The position numbers were made by a program, and so were the translations under genes. Shown piece by piece: positions 12,556 to 22,100 of a DNA stretch of 27,305 bases. The DNA lies in the NCBI GenBank assembly GCA_029864225.1, contig JAOTTU010000008.1:1-27305 (forward strand), written 5' to 3'. The notes beneath the pieces were generated by a model. The model was not told where the DNA came from. It did no database searches and saw only the letters and a list, made by a program, of their open reading frames with translations. Numbering within the stretch: position 1 is the first letter of the stretch; each line of letters begins with the position of its first letter. The DNA is from Gammaproteobacteria bacterium (GTDB lineage Bacteria > Pseudomonadota > Gammaproteobacteria > UBA9214).

Positions 12556-14205
12556 TCAGCCCTTGGCATAGACACTGGTGGGCTGTGCCGGCTCCTGGTT
12601 GGCGCGCTCGATCAGTTCATTGCATTCCATCGGCATACCGGTGAACTGTCCCTGCATCAGGTCGCAACCCAGCCTTCCCAGCTGGTCCCAGGTGGCCCGG
12701 TCCTGCACGCCTTCTGCCACCACCGACATGCTGAGATTGTGTCCCAGGTCGATGGTCGCGCGCACGATCACCGCGTCGTTCTCATCCTGCAGCATGTCCA
12801 TGACAAAGGACTTGTCGATCTTGATCTCGCTGACCGGCAGTTGCTTGAGATAGGCAAGCGATGAATAGCCGGTACCGAAATCATCGACCGACATCTTCAT
12901 GCCCATAGCATTCAGCCGATTCATTACATCCAGTGCCCGTTGCGGGTCCGCCATGATCGCCGACTCGGTGAGTTCCAGCACCACCAGCGACGGATCCACG
13001 GCATGGATATTCAGGAATTTCTCGAAGGTGCCCGGGAGCTGCGGGTCGATGAGTTCACGTGCTGAGATATTCAGGGACACACCGACGTTCAGTCCCTGCG
13101 CATTCCAGTAGGCACAATCCTCCAGGCCGTGCTCGATCACCCACAAGGTCAACGGACGGATCAGGCCGGTGCGTTCCGCCAGCGGGATAAACTCGTCCGG
13201 AAACATCAGGCCGTGCTCGGGATGCTGCCAGCGCACCAGCGCCTCGGCGCCGGCTATCCGCCCCGTCCGGAGACTCACCTTGGGCTGGTAATGCAGTACC
13301 AGGCCTCCTGTCTCGATAGACTGGCGCAATTCGCCCGCCAGGCTCAGGCGGCGTTTACTGTTGGCATCAAGTGACGGGCAATATTGCCCGTAACCGGTGC
13401 GGGCATTCTTGGTGGCATACATGGCGACATCGGCGCGCTGCATCAGTGTGTCCACATCGTCGCCGTGCTCTGGATAGACGGCGATACCGATGCTGGCGGT
13501 CACATCCAGGTTGATGCCGTGAATCTGGAACTGGGGTTCCAGGGCCTTGAGCAATTTCTTTGCCACCTCTTCTGCGTCTTCGGGTGCGCTGATGGTCGGT
13601 AGCAGCACGGCAAATTCATCACCTCCAAGGCGGCCCACGGTGTCGATGTCGCGCACGCTGTCCTTGATTCGGGTTGCGACCTGCTTGAGCAGGCGGTCCC
13701 CATTGTAGTGCCCAAGCGTGTCGTTAATTTCCTTGAAGTGGTCCAGGTCCATGACCAGTACGGCAAAGGGTCTGTCATCACGTCTCGCCGAGCTGTGGGC
13801 CTGCAACATCCGGTCGAATACCAGTATCCGGTTCGGAAGTCCCGTGAGTGTATCGTGCGTTGCCTGGTAGCTGGCCTTGTACTCGATGGCATCGGCATGC
13901 GCGCGCAGTTCGCTAGTCTGGTCCATGATCACCACCGTGGCCTCCTTGGCCATGAGCGAGCTGGAGTACTGGCCCCACATGGCGAACAGGAAAGGCATCA
14001 GGTCCAGTACCCAGAGGGCGAAGTTGGTCTTTTGCGCATAGACCATACTGTCAAGGTTGATGCGGCCTGATTCAAAAAAGCCGGCCAGGCTGGTGGCCAC
14101 CAGAATGCACGTTAGTGCGATCAACAGGCCGAAGATGGCGTGCTTGCTGACCTTGGTCATGAGAAGGTGCTTGCTGGCGGATACTATTTCGTTGTCGGAG
14201 ATCAT
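12556..14205 (-). CDS. Membrane GGDEF-EAL protein (cyclic di-GMP turnover)
   Basis: A 549-residue protein with two hydrophobic segments at about residues 22-44 and 62-78, then a GGDEF domain and an EAL domain. GGDEF is intact (residues 194-198) and is preceded five residues upstream by RDID (185-188), an I-site for product feedback. The EAL motif is intact at 321-323 in AGAEALVRW, and DDFGTGYSSL and the IDKSFV segment follow, so both diguanylate cyclase and phosphodiesterase activities are possible. There is no recognisable sensor domain beyond the membrane part. It makes or breaks c-di-GMP at the inner membrane. The gene is placed between tRNA-Cys and tRNA-Leu, splitting a tRNA cluster that is contiguous in E. 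coli. Start ATG 14205; no Shine-Dalgarno stands out. Confidence 0.93.
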   Translation of the reverse strand: MISDNEIVSASKHLLMTKVSKHAIFGLLIALTCILVATSLAGFFESGRINLDSMVYAQKTNFALWVLDLMPFLFAMWGQYSSSLMAKEATVVIMDQTSELRAHADAIEYKASYQATHDTLTGLPNRILVFDRMLQAHSSARRDDRPFAVLVMDLDHFKEINDTLGHYNGDRLLKQVATRIKDSVRDIDTVGRLGGDEFAVLLPTISAPEDAEEVAKKLLKALEPQFQIHGINLDVTASIGIAVYPEHGDDVDTLMQRADVAMYATKNARTGYGQYCPSLDANSKRRLSLAGELRQSIETGGLVLHYQPKVSLRTGRIAGAEALVRWQHPEHGLMFPDEFIPLAERTGLIRPLTLWVIEHGLEDCAYWNAQGLNVGVSLNISARELIDPQLPGTFEKFLNIHAVDPSLVVLELTESAIMADPQRALDVMNRLNAMGMKMSVDDFGTGYSSLAYLKQLPVSEIKIDKSFVMDMLQDENDAVIVRATIDLGHNLSMSVVAEGVQDRATWDQLGRLGCDLMQGQFTGMPMECNELIERANQEPAQPTSVYAKG

Positions 14206-14457
14206 GACAGTGATTCACCTTTAGGTGGAAGTTCCCGTAGTTATTGTTTGCCCGTCTACCGGTTAGCGACCGCTTGTCAGGAGTATTTAGCGCGCAACCA
14301 GGATTATTCGGGCTCAGGGAGGTCAGCAACCCGATGGCCGGGCGCAGTGGCTGCCGTGCCGGATGTGTTCCGATCGCAGTGAGTGTTCAGGAAGAAACAG
14401 AAAATATCAACGTAACTAGTTGATAGTTATCTATTATATGTATCCGCTGGGTAAAGA

Positions 14458-14531
14458 TGGAGGCTGAGGTCGGAATCGAACCGGCGTCCACGGCTTTGCA
14501 GGCCGCTGCATAACCACTCTGCCACTCAGCC
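14458..14531 (-). tRNA. cysT: tRNA-Cys(GCA)
   Basis: A 74-nt cloverleaf with acceptor GGCTGAG, anticodon stem GCGGC/GCCGT around loop CTGCAAA (anticodon GCA), T arm with GGTTCGATTCC and an encoded 3' CCA. It lies 68 bp downstream of tRNA-Gly on the same strand, in the order seen for E. coli glyW-cysT. Confidence 0.96.
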
Positions 14532-14599
14532 ATCAAGGGGGTGTCAGTGCGCCGATGTTAAAAACCCGGCTGGCTACCGGTGTCTCGTCGCTGTGAATT

Positions 14600-14675
14600 T
14601 GGAGCGGGAAACGAGATTCGAACTCGCGACCCCAACCTTGGCAAGGTTGTGCTCTACCAACTGAGCTATTCCCGC
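14600..14675 (-). tRNA. glyW: tRNA-Gly(GCC)
   Basis: A 76-nt cloverleaf with acceptor GCGGGAA, D arm AGCTCAGTTGGTAGAGC, anticodon loop TTGCCAA (anticodon GCC), T arm with GAGTTCGAATCTC and an encoded CCA. It follows pgsA by 54 bp, which suggests a shared pgsA-glyW-cysT transcript. Confidence 0.96.
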
Positions 14676-14729
14676 TATGGGTGATCGACTATTCTATCGT
14701 CGGGCGTTTTCCTGTCAAGCATCGCCTGG

Positions 14730-15299
14730 TCATTCTTCCGCGGGCTTGCCGCTGAGAAGCGGCCAGGCGGCCTTCAGGTAGACAAACATCGACCAGAATG
14801 TGAGCGTGGCGGCAACATACATCAGGACCATACCTACATCGTGGGTAGGCAAGGGACCGAGCGAGGTGTCGTACAGCAACAGCAGGATGGCAATCATCTG
14901 TGCTGTGGTCTTGACCTTGCCGATGATGGACACGGCCACCTTGGTGCGTTCGCCGATTTCGGACATCCATTCACGCAGGGCCGAAATGGCAATCTCGCGC
15001 CCGATGATGATGGCCGCAGGAATGGTGAAGACAATGGTCGGATTGGCCTCTACCAGCAGTACCAGTGCAACCGCGACCATGAGTTTGTCGGCCACGGGGT
15101 CAAGGAATGCACCGAATACGGAGAGCTGTTTCAGGCGCCGGGCAAGATAGCCGTCAAGCCAGTCGGTCAGGGCGGCAAGACCGAAGATGGCGGTGCTGAC
15201 AGTGTTCGACCATTCATATGGCAAATAAAACACCAGCACGAAGACCGGTATCAATATGATCCGCAGCAATGTCAGCGCATTAGGGATGTTCCAGTGCAT
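14730..15299 (-). CDS. pgsA: CDP-diacylglycerol-glycerol-3-phosphate 3-phosphatidyltransferase
   Basis: An inner-membrane enzyme of 189 residues that makes phosphatidylglycerol phosphate from CDP-diacylglycerol and glycerol-3-phosphate, the committed step to phosphatidylglycerol and cardiolipin. The CDP-alcohol phosphotransferase signature D-G-x2-A-R-x8-G-x3-D-x3-D is complete at residues 49-71 (D49, G50, A53, R54, G63, D67, D71). Several membrane helices follow. The length equals that of E. coli PgsA. It starts at ATG 15299, 9 bp after the uvrC stop, so the two are almost certainly co-transcribed. tRNA-Gly and tRNA-Cys follow. The arrangement is the conserved uvrC-pgsA-tRNA block. Confidence 0.97.
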   Translation of the reverse strand: MHWNIPNALTLLRIILIPVFVLVFYLPYEWSNTVSTAIFGLAALTDWLDGYLARRLKQLSVFGAFLDPVADKLMVAVALVLLVEANPTIVFTIPAAIIIGREIAISALREWMSEIGERTKVAVSIIGKVKTTAQMIAILLLLYDTSLGPLPTHDVGMVLMYVAATLTFWSMFVYLKAAWPLLSGKPAEE

Positions 15300-15308
15300 T
15301 ATTATTAG

Positions 15309-17141
15309 TCAGGCCGAGTCGCCATGGAAGACATCGTAAATCTGTTGAGCAAGTGCGCGGCTTATGCCCTTCACCATCAACAGATCCTCGACGCCGGCGC
15401 GGGCGACTTCCCTTAATCCTCCGAATTGTTTGAGCAGCTGTTGGCGACGTCGCGGGCCAATGCCGGGTATCTGCTCCAGGGCAGAGGTGTTGCGCGATTT
15501 TGCGCGCCGCTTCCTGTGGCCGGTAATGGCAAAGCGGTGTGCCTCATCCCGGATCTGCTGAATCAGATGCAATCCCGGCGAGTTCGACGGCAGGACAACC
15601 GGCTGTCGCCGGCCGGGACTGTACAGTGTTTCCAGACCGGGTTTCCTGTCGGGGCCCTTGGCGATGCCGATTATCTGGACGCCGGCAACCTGCAGTTCCT
15701 CGATGACCCTTGCGGCAGCCGCGACCTGTCCCTTGCCACCGTCGATGAACAACAGATCGGGTAGTTTACCCTCTCCTTTAATCAGGCGCGTGTAGCGCCG
15801 GGTCAGGGCCTGTTCCATGGCGGCATAATCATCACCGGGTTCAATCCCCTCGATGTTGAACCGGCGATAATCTGATTTTAATGCCCCCTCCTTGCCGAAT
15901 ACAACGCAGGAGGCGACGGTCGACTCACCACGCGTGTGGCTGATATCGAAACACTCCATGCGAACAGGCAGTTCCTCGAGTCCAAGCGCCTGTTGCAGTG
16001 CCTGCAGGCGTCCGGTGTAACCCTTGCGTGTGTTGAGGTGGGTGGTCAGTGCCTGGTCGGCATTGTTGATGGCGAGTCCAAGCCAGCGGGCCCGTTCAGC
16101 GCGAACGCCGGTCGTCAGTTTTACCTTGTGGCCCGCCTGCTCAGAGAGCACCGTCTGGATCAGATCTGTATCATCCGGTGCGTGGCTGAGCAGCAGTTCG
16201 GACGGAACGTTTTTGCCGAGGTAGTACTGGGTGATGAATGCAGCCAGGATGTCGGCCTCGCTGGCCTCGACGGGAATCTTCGGGAAGAAGACCGTGTTGC
16301 CCAGATTCCGACCGCCACGGATAAAGAATACCTGGACGCAGGCGCTGCCCCGGTCGGCGGCGCAGGCAACGATATCGAGATCACCCTTTTCGTTGCTGAC
16401 ATATTGCCTCTCCTGGACGCGCCGCAGGCTGGCAATCTGGTCGCGGTGCTCCGCGGCCTGTTCGTAGTCCAGTCCAGCGGCGGCGGCTTCCATGCGCGTG
16501 ACCAGCGTATCGATAATGGAACTGCTCTTGCCCTCGAGGAACATTATTGTGTTGTCGACATCTGCCGCATAAACCTCGGGCGATACATAGCCAACGCAGG
16601 GTGCCGTGCAGCGTTTGATCTGGTATTGCAGGCAGGGCCGGTTGCGGTTCTTGAAGAAACTCTCCTCACATTGACGGACCTTGAACAGTTTCTGCAGCAG
16701 GTGCAGGCTGTCGCGCACGGCGCCCGAACTGGGATACGGACCGAAATAGCGTCCCTTGCGGCGTCTGGCGCCCCGGTGAAATCCCAGCCGTGGGAATTCC
16801 TGCCCGGATGACAGGTAGATATAGGGATAGCTCTTGTCGTCACGCAGCAGGATATTGTAGCGCGGCATGAATTTCTTTATCAGGTTGTTCTCGAGCAGCA
16901 GGGCTTCGCTCTCGGTATGGGTGACCGTAATCTCGATGTCCGCGATTTGCTCGACCAGTGCGCGGGTCTTCGGACTCAGCCCCGTGCGCCTGAAATAGCT
17001 GGTCACGCGTTTCCTGAGATTGCGCGCCTTGCCGACGTAGAGCACTTTGCCGCTGCTATCCAGCATGCGGTAAACACCGGGGTGCGATGTCAGCGTGTTC
17101 AGCAGATCACGGGCATCAAATGAAGTGCTGTATTCCTGCAT
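15309..17141 (-). CDS. uvrC: Excinuclease ABC subunit C
   Basis: UvrC makes the dual incisions in nucleotide excision repair after UvrA/UvrB mark damage. From the ATG at 17141 the protein has 610 residues, the normal size. It has an N-terminal GIY-YIG nuclease (HPGVYRML, VLYVGKARNLRKR), the Cys-rich segment ending RCTAPC, a UVR motif (DYEQAAEHRDQI) that binds UvrB, an RNase H-like nuclease part with ECFDISHTRGE and FIDGGKGQ, and paired helix-hairpin-helix motifs at the C-terminus (IPGIGPRRRQQLL, VKGISRALAQQIY). The frame is open to 17264, but that extension would overlap the uracil glycosylase gene and adds 41 unrelated residues, so I reject it. It lies 26 bp after the glycosylase gene and 9 bp before pgsA. 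Confidence 0.97.
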   Translation of the reverse strand: MQEYSTSFDARDLLNTLTSHPGVYRMLDSSGKVLYVGKARNLRKRVTSYFRRTGLSPKTRALVEQIADIEITVTHTESEALLLENNLIKKFMPRYNILLRDDKSYPYIYLSSGQEFPRLGFHRGARRRKGRYFGPYPSSGAVRDSLHLLQKLFKVRQCEESFFKNRNRPCLQYQIKRCTAPCVGYVSPEVYAADVDNTIMFLEGKSSSIIDTLVTRMEAAAAGLDYEQAAEHRDQIASLRRVQERQYVSNEKGDLDIVACAADRGSACVQVFFIRGGRNLGNTVFFPKIPVEASEADILAAFITQYYLGKNVPSELLLSHAPDDTDLIQTVLSEQAGHKVKLTTGVRAERARWLGLAINNADQALTTHLNTRKGYTGRLQALQQALGLEELPVRMECFDISHTRGESTVASCVVFGKEGALKSDYRRFNIEGIEPGDDYAAMEQALTRRYTRLIKGEGKLPDLLFIDGGKGQVAAAARVIEELQVAGVQIIGIAKGPDRKPGLETLYSPGRRQPVVLPSNSPGLHLIQQIRDEAHRFAITGHRKRRAKSRNTSALEQIPGIGPRRRQQLLKQFGGLREVARAGVEDLLMVKGISRALAQQIYDVFHGDSA

Positions 17142-17167
17142 ATTGTGCCGGGACGGGTTGTAGCCTG

Positions 17168-17821
17168 TCAGGTCCGATGCCCGAGGTGTGCACAGGCAAT
17201 ACGGAATATATTTCTGAACATCTCCGGCGTCAGGCGCCGTGTCTGGGTGTTGTAGCGACTGCAATGATAGGAATCAACCAGAACCTTTGCGGCGCTTATC
17301 TGGTGGGTGTTTGCATGTCCGAAGGGATGTGCAGCAAGCCGTAATCCATATGCGCGCAGAACGGCGTCATGGGCGATTTTGCCGAGGGCCATAATCACCG
17401 ACTGTTCCGGGAGCAGATCCAGTTCCCGGCGCAGATAGCCATTGCATTGCTTGATCTCGGTGAGCTGCGGTTTGTTCTGCGGTGGCAGGCATTTGACCGC
17501 ATTGGTAATGCGGCAGTTCGTCAACTTGAGTCCGTCACTGCTCGAGGCCGATACCGGCTTGTTGCTGAGGCCGAATTCATGCAACGTCTCATAGAGAAGA
17601 ATACCGGCATAGTCACCTGTAAACGGGCGCCCCGAGGCATTGGCACCGTGCATTCCGGGTGCGAGCCCGACGATCAGCAAGTGCGCCCTGGGGTCACCAA
17701 AAGGTGCGACCGGACGTGAATGGTATTCCGGGTATCTTTCTCCGGTCTGATCGAGAAATCGGGCTAGCCTGGGGCAGGATCTGCAATCGGGGTTGAATAC
17801 TGCGCTACGGGTTGTCGGCAT
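17168..17821 (-). CDS. Uracil-DNA glycosylase, family 5 (UdgB-like)
   Basis: A 217-residue base-excision repair enzyme that removes uracil and possibly other deaminated bases from DNA. Motif A, LAPGMHGAN...GRPFTGD (about residues 53-70), and motif B around His186 (SYHCSRYNTQTRRLT) fit family 5 better than family 4. Cys13, Cys16, Cys111 and Cys126 are spaced as the ligands of the 4Fe-4S cluster of these families. NAVKCLPPQNKP is another family block. It lies directly upstream of uvrC, a placement that groups two repair genes. Its start codon overlaps the stop of a degraded upstream reading frame. The start ATG 17821 gives a normal length. Family 4 is the main alternative. Confidence 0.88.
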   Translation of the reverse strand: MPTTRSAVFNPDCRSCPRLARFLDQTGERYPEYHSRPVAPFGDPRAHLLIVGLAPGMHGANASGRPFTGDYAGILLYETLHEFGLSNKPVSASSSDGLKLTNCRITNAVKCLPPQNKPQLTEIKQCNGYLRRELDLLPEQSVIMALGKIAHDAVLRAYGLRLAAHPFGHANTHQISAAKVLVDSYHCSRYNTQTRRLTPEMFRNIFRIACAHLGHRT

Positions 17822-17949
17822 TCAGGGCTTCGGTGAATTCGCTATGCAGGTTGACGCGCACCACTGCGGGCAAGATGGTGTTTGCAATGTATAGGGTATT
17901 ACCACGGAATGCCAGCCCGTCCGCCGCAATCAGCTGGTGGTGGACCCAT
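17805..17949 (-). pseudogene. C-terminal remnant of a beta-propeller-like gene
   Basis: Read on the minus strand, a frame that ends at TAG 17805-17807 encodes a protein-like tail of about 45 residues with ADGLAFRGNTLYIANT and VVRVNL. This is the style of an SMP-30/gluconolactonase or YncE-like propeller blade. Upstream of about 17949 the frame runs into AT-rich sequence unlike any gene around it and has no plausible start. The stop overlaps the start of the uracil glycosylase gene, as in a translationally coupled pair. I infer that a once complete upstream gene lost its 5' part. The family assignment is tentative. Confidence 0.45.
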
Positions 17950-18024
17950 AGACTAGAAATAAAATTAATATAAAATGATAATCTAATGATATTTAAGGGA
18001 TATCGCTGGTGTCACACATAATTC

Positions 18025-18200
18025 ATTCTCCCTTCAAGGAGAGAAGTCACAGGCCGGATTAGCGACAGCGTGATCCGACGCTACCGTTGTCGGGTTACGG
18101 CGCTTCACGCTTGACCCGACCTGCAACCCAACCCCCATCGAGGTCATGAGACCGCTCCTGGAGTAGTTGGAGCGACCTGTGGAGCGCCGCCCTGCGGCGC
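18025..18200. repeat. Palindromic repeats between the gene remnant and the UvrY-like gene
   Basis: This non-coding stretch holds an imperfect palindrome at about 18051-18123, built from AGGCCGGATTAG...GTGATCCGAC and GTCGGGTTACG...GACCCGACCTG. It is of a type common between genes in gammaproteobacteria. A perfect 7-bp hairpin follows (GCGCCGC/GCGGCGC, 18184-18200), and a short 5-bp stem lies at about 18025-18045. No hairpin is followed by a T tract. The AT-rich block 17950-18000 shows nothing I recognise. Confidence 0.6.
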
Positions 18201-18266
18201 GATTATCGGGCTTCCTTCTTACGCGGCGGGTATGGCACGTGTTCAAGATGTAAGACAGCGGGCGGG

Positions 18267-18914
18267 CTAATGCAGAACCGTCTCCTCGACGAGGCCATAG
18301 CGTATGGCTAGGCGAGTGAGTTCCACATCGTTGTCGACACCGAGTTTTTCGAACAAACGGTAGCGGTAGGTGCTGGTGGTCTTGGGGCTGAGGCAGAGTT
18401 GCTCGGATATCTCCTTGTTGTTGGTGCCCTGCGCCACCATCAGCATCACCTGCAGTTCCCGCTGGGTAAGTGTCTCCAGGGGCGGCCTGTTGCCATCGCG
18501 GATAAAAGTCAGCGCGAGTTTCTGGGCGATGTCCTGGGTGATGTACTGGTTCCCCCTGTGAACTGATTTGATGGCACTGATGATCTCGCTGACCTCGCAA
18601 CCCTTGGTGATGTAGCCGGCGGCACCTGCCTCGAGCAGTTGCGACGGGTACGGACTCTCGCCGTGGACCGTGACCGCGATGACCCGGGTTCCCGGCGATG
18701 AGCGGGTGATCCTACGGGTTGCCTCCAGCCCGCCGATGCCCGGCATGCTGACATCCATGAGAACGATATCAGGTTGCTTGCTGCGTACCTGCTTGATCGC
18801 CTGCTCGCCATTTTCCGCCTCGGCCACCACATCGATACCCTGGATATCATCCAGTATTCGCTTGATACCCGTTCGTACCAGTCCATGGTCATCAACCAGC
18901 ATTACATTGATCAT
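18267..18914 (-). CDS. uvrY: Response regulator of the UvrY/GacA type
   Basis: A 215-residue LuxR/FixJ-type response regulator. The receiver domain has the acidic pocket D8-D9 and the phosphorylation site Asp54 in VLMDVSMPG, then GGLEATRRI and AGAAGYITKG. The C-terminal LuxR helix-turn-helix (about 150-208) contains LTQRELQVMLMVAQG, NKEISEQLCLSPKT and YRYRLFEKLGV. Similarity to E. coli UvrY runs along the whole length (MINVxLVDDHxLVR, DVELTxLAIRxGL). In gammaproteobacteria UvrY/GacA is activated by BarA/GacS and drives CsrB-type small RNAs. The start ATG 18914 has an AAGGAG Shine-Dalgarno 7 nt upstream. It lies near uvrC as in E. coli, but the glycosylase gene and a gene remnant intervene, and the stop-to-start gap of 445 bp argues against a shared operon. 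Confidence 0.93.
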   Translation of the reverse strand: MINVMLVDDHGLVRTGIKRILDDIQGIDVVAEAENGEQAIKQVRSKQPDIVLMDVSMPGIGGLEATRRITRSSPGTRVIAVTVHGESPYPSQLLEAGAAGYITKGCEVSEIISAIKSVHRGNQYITQDIAQKLALTFIRDGNRPPLETLTQRELQVMLMVAQGTNNKEISEQLCLSPKTTSTYRYRLFEKLGVDNDVELTRLAIRYGLVEETVLH

Positions 18915-19015
18915 TGTCGCTCTCCTTAGAGTCTGATTTGGTGTAAGTAACCCTGACTGTTCTTGTTGTTGAACGAAAGGCTATCATCGGGGAAACCCGC
19001 GAACAATGGGAAAAA

Positions 19016-19033
19016 TCCTACAAGGCTGTAGGA
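19016..19033 (+). promoter_or_regulatory. Perfect inverted repeat upstream of the fused TPR/CRTAC1 gene
   Basis: TCCTACA-aggc-TGTAGGA is a perfect 7-bp dyad with a 4-bp spacer, about 100 bp before the ATG at 19134 in the divergent gap shared with the uvrY-like gene. It has the size and symmetry of an operator for a dimeric regulator, perhaps of the LuxR type. It could also be an RNA hairpin. I know of no firm regulator for it. Confidence 0.4.
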
Positions 19034-19133
19034 AATGGATGACAGACGAGGGTTTCTCTACAATGAACGAAAGAAGCACGGAACAGCCCGGATTTCTGCC
19101 GGTTGCCGCCTTATCCAGCTGAATGATTGCACC

Positions 19134-22100
19134 ATGAACCGTTTCCAGATCATTATCAGCCTGACATGCCTCGTGCCCCTGCTGGGCGGTTGCGAACGGG
19201 GCGCGGAGCAGAACCCGGTAATACAACCCGACGCGGCGGCTATCACGGCCAACAACCGGGGTGTCGGTCTCATGGGACGCTTCGATTACGAGGCGGCACG
19301 TGCGGTCTTCGCCGCCTTGAGCCGTGACTACCCCCGGGAGCCGGAATTTAGCACCAACCTCGCCATCGCCCTGATGAACCGGCAACAGGATGGCGATGAG
19401 GACCAGGCACTGGCCCTGTTCCAGACGCTGCTGAATGCCGGGCCGGACAATGCCCGCGCACGTTATTGCGCCGGCCTGCTGGAGTTCCGCCGCGGGCAAC
19501 TGGAGGATGCTGCAGGGCATTTCAGAGCAGTCCTGCGGCTGGATCCGGGTGATGCCTATGCGGCCTATTTTCTCGGCCAGACCCTGCAGCAGGCCCGCGA
19601 TGAGAGCGCACTGCAGTGGTACCGGCAAGCCATCGACACGGACCCATACCTGCGCAGTGCCTACTATGCCCTCTCCCAACTGTACCGCCAGCGCGGCCAG
19701 GCGGACATGGCCCGGCAACACATCGGGATGTATCAGAAGCTGGCCAACAACCCGCGCGCCCGGCTGATCGAGTTCAAGTACCTGCGCATGGGCCCCAAGT
19801 GCGAGGCTGTAGCCATCAGCCACACGCTCGACAGGGCGGAGCCTCCGGACGGTCTCCTGTTTACCGCTGCCCGTCCTGGCGTGCTGACACTGGTGCCCGA
19901 TGACAGCCGTTTGACCGATCCAGCCAACCTCACCGTGGTGGATATCAATGCAGACGGCCACCCGGACCTGTTTGTCGCCGGTGCGGGGGTGACAGCCGAT
20001 GATCCCAACGCCGTCCTGCTGGGCCAGGCCGACGGGAGCTTCCTGCCCGAACCTGCACATCCCCTCGTCGAGGTGCCCGGGGTGAACACCGCGCTGTGGG
20101 GGGATTACGACAATGACGGGCTGGTCGATGTCTACCTGTGCCGGTCCGGCAGCAACCAGCTGTGGCGACAGGACGGGCCGGGTAACTGGGAAGACGTCAG
20201 CGCCGCCACCGGGACGGCTAATGGTGAGTTCGACAGCGTCGACGGCGCCTTTTTCGACGCCGATCACGATGGCGATCTGGATATCCTCGTGGTCAATCGC
20301 GCGGCGCCGAATGAACTGCTCAACAACAACCTGGACGGGAGTTTCCGCCCGCTTGCGAGGAAACGCGGGCTGGATGGCGGACAGAGCGACACCCGCTCGG
20401 TGCTGCTGCTGGACCTGGACCGCGACCGTGATACCGACCTGGTGATGTTCAACGAAACACCGCCGCATGCGGTGTACTTAAATGACCTGATGTGGAACTA
20501 CAGTGCCGCCATCGGTTTCGACGCACTGGTGATGACACCGGTCAGCGCGGCCGTTGCCGGCGACCAGGACGGCGACGGCCAGCCCGAGATCTATACTGTC
20601 GGCCCTGACGGCGACCTGCTGCGCTGGCAGGAGGCCACAGACGGTCGCTGGGAAGGACACCGGCTCGGCAGCATCACGGCCGGTCCGCAGCTTCGGCTCG
20701 AACTGCGCGACTTCGACGGGGATGGTCGGGCCGAACTGCTGGTGGCCACGGCAAAGGGCTGGGCGGTCCATGCACTGCCGGAGTCCGGGCTGAAGCGCTT
20801 GTTCGGCAGCGAGCCGGATCGACCGTTGCGGGCGCTGGCCTCCATCGTGATCCAGGTCGGGCGCGGTCCCTCGCTGGCCGTGCTCGATGCGGACTCGGCC
20901 CTGAAGCTGTGGCCACCCGGGAAAGGCCGCCAGCCCTTCATCGGTCTGGCGCTGTCCGGGCTGGACGACAACGCCGGTTCCATGCGCTCCAATGCCTCGG
21001 GCATCGGCAGCCAGCTGGCCCTGCGTGCCGGCAGTCGCTGGGTCCTGACCGACACCTTTCGGCATCACTCCGGCCCCGGCCAGGATCTGCAGCCGGTGGT
21101 GGTTGGCCTGGGGGGTGCGAGGCAGCTGGACTTTGTCGCCGTGACCTGGTCGGACGGCGTTTACCAGACCGAGCTCGGCCTGGAAACCGGCAGACTGCAT
21201 ACGCTTGTCGAGACCCAGCGACAGTTATCCAGCTGCCCGGTGCTGTTTGCCTGGGATGGCGAGCGCCACGCCTTTGTCAGTGACCTGCTCGGCGTGGGTG
21301 GCGTGGGCTACTTTGTAGAGCCCGGGGTCACGGCCCCGCCCCGCCCGTGGGAGAATTTCCTCCTGCCTGAATCCGCACTGGAACCGCTGCAGGGCAGCTA
21401 TGTCCTCAAGCTGGGCGAGCCCATGGAGGAAGCCGCCTACATCGATGCCCTGCGGCTTGCGAGCTATGACCTGCCACCGGGCTGGGACATGGTGCTCGAT
21501 GAACGCATGAACATCCTCGGTCCCGAGCCGAGCGGCGCCCCGCTGTTCTACCGCGAGCAGCACCTGCCGCAGCGTGCCACCACGGCGGACGGCAGGGAGG
21601 TGACGGCGCTGGTGCGCACGGCCGATCTCGAGGCCGCACCCGTGGGTGAGCTCGACCGCCGTTTTATCGGCCGGCTGCGGGCACCGCAGCAACTGACCGT
21701 GGCGTTCGCTGACACAATCGACAGGCCGGGCGCCCGCCCCGTGCTGGTCATCGATGGCTGGGTCGAGTATCCCTATTCACAGACGATGTTCGCGGCCTGG
21801 CAGGCGCAGGCCGACTACCGGGCACCGACCCTGGAGGCACGCGCCGCCGACGGCCGCTGGCACACGCTGCTGGAACAGTTCGGCTACCCGGCCGGCATGC
21901 CGCGGCGCATGGCGCTGCCGTTGACGGATCTGCCGGCCGGCACCGATGCCCTGCGCCTGACCACCAACCAGGAGATCTACTGGGACCGCGTGGCCGTGGT
22001 GTACGCCGAGCCGCTGCCCGGGGCACTACGTACCGAACTGCCGTTGCAGCATGCCGAGGTCAGGGAGTCGGGTTTCGCGCGTCGTAGCACCGGGCCGCAG

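Noticed and set aside
17142..17264. Longer N-terminus for UvrC
   Set aside because: It would overlap the uracil glycosylase gene and adds 41 residues foreign to UvrC; the inner ATG gives the standard 610 residues.
18184..18200. GC hairpin downstream of the uvrY-like gene as its terminator
   Set aside because: The 7-bp stem is strong, but no T tract follows on the minus strand, so intrinsic termination is not supported.
18984..20468. A 494-codon minus-strand frame
   Set aside because: Antisense to the fused TPR/CRTAC1 lipoprotein gene and without any recognisable motif.
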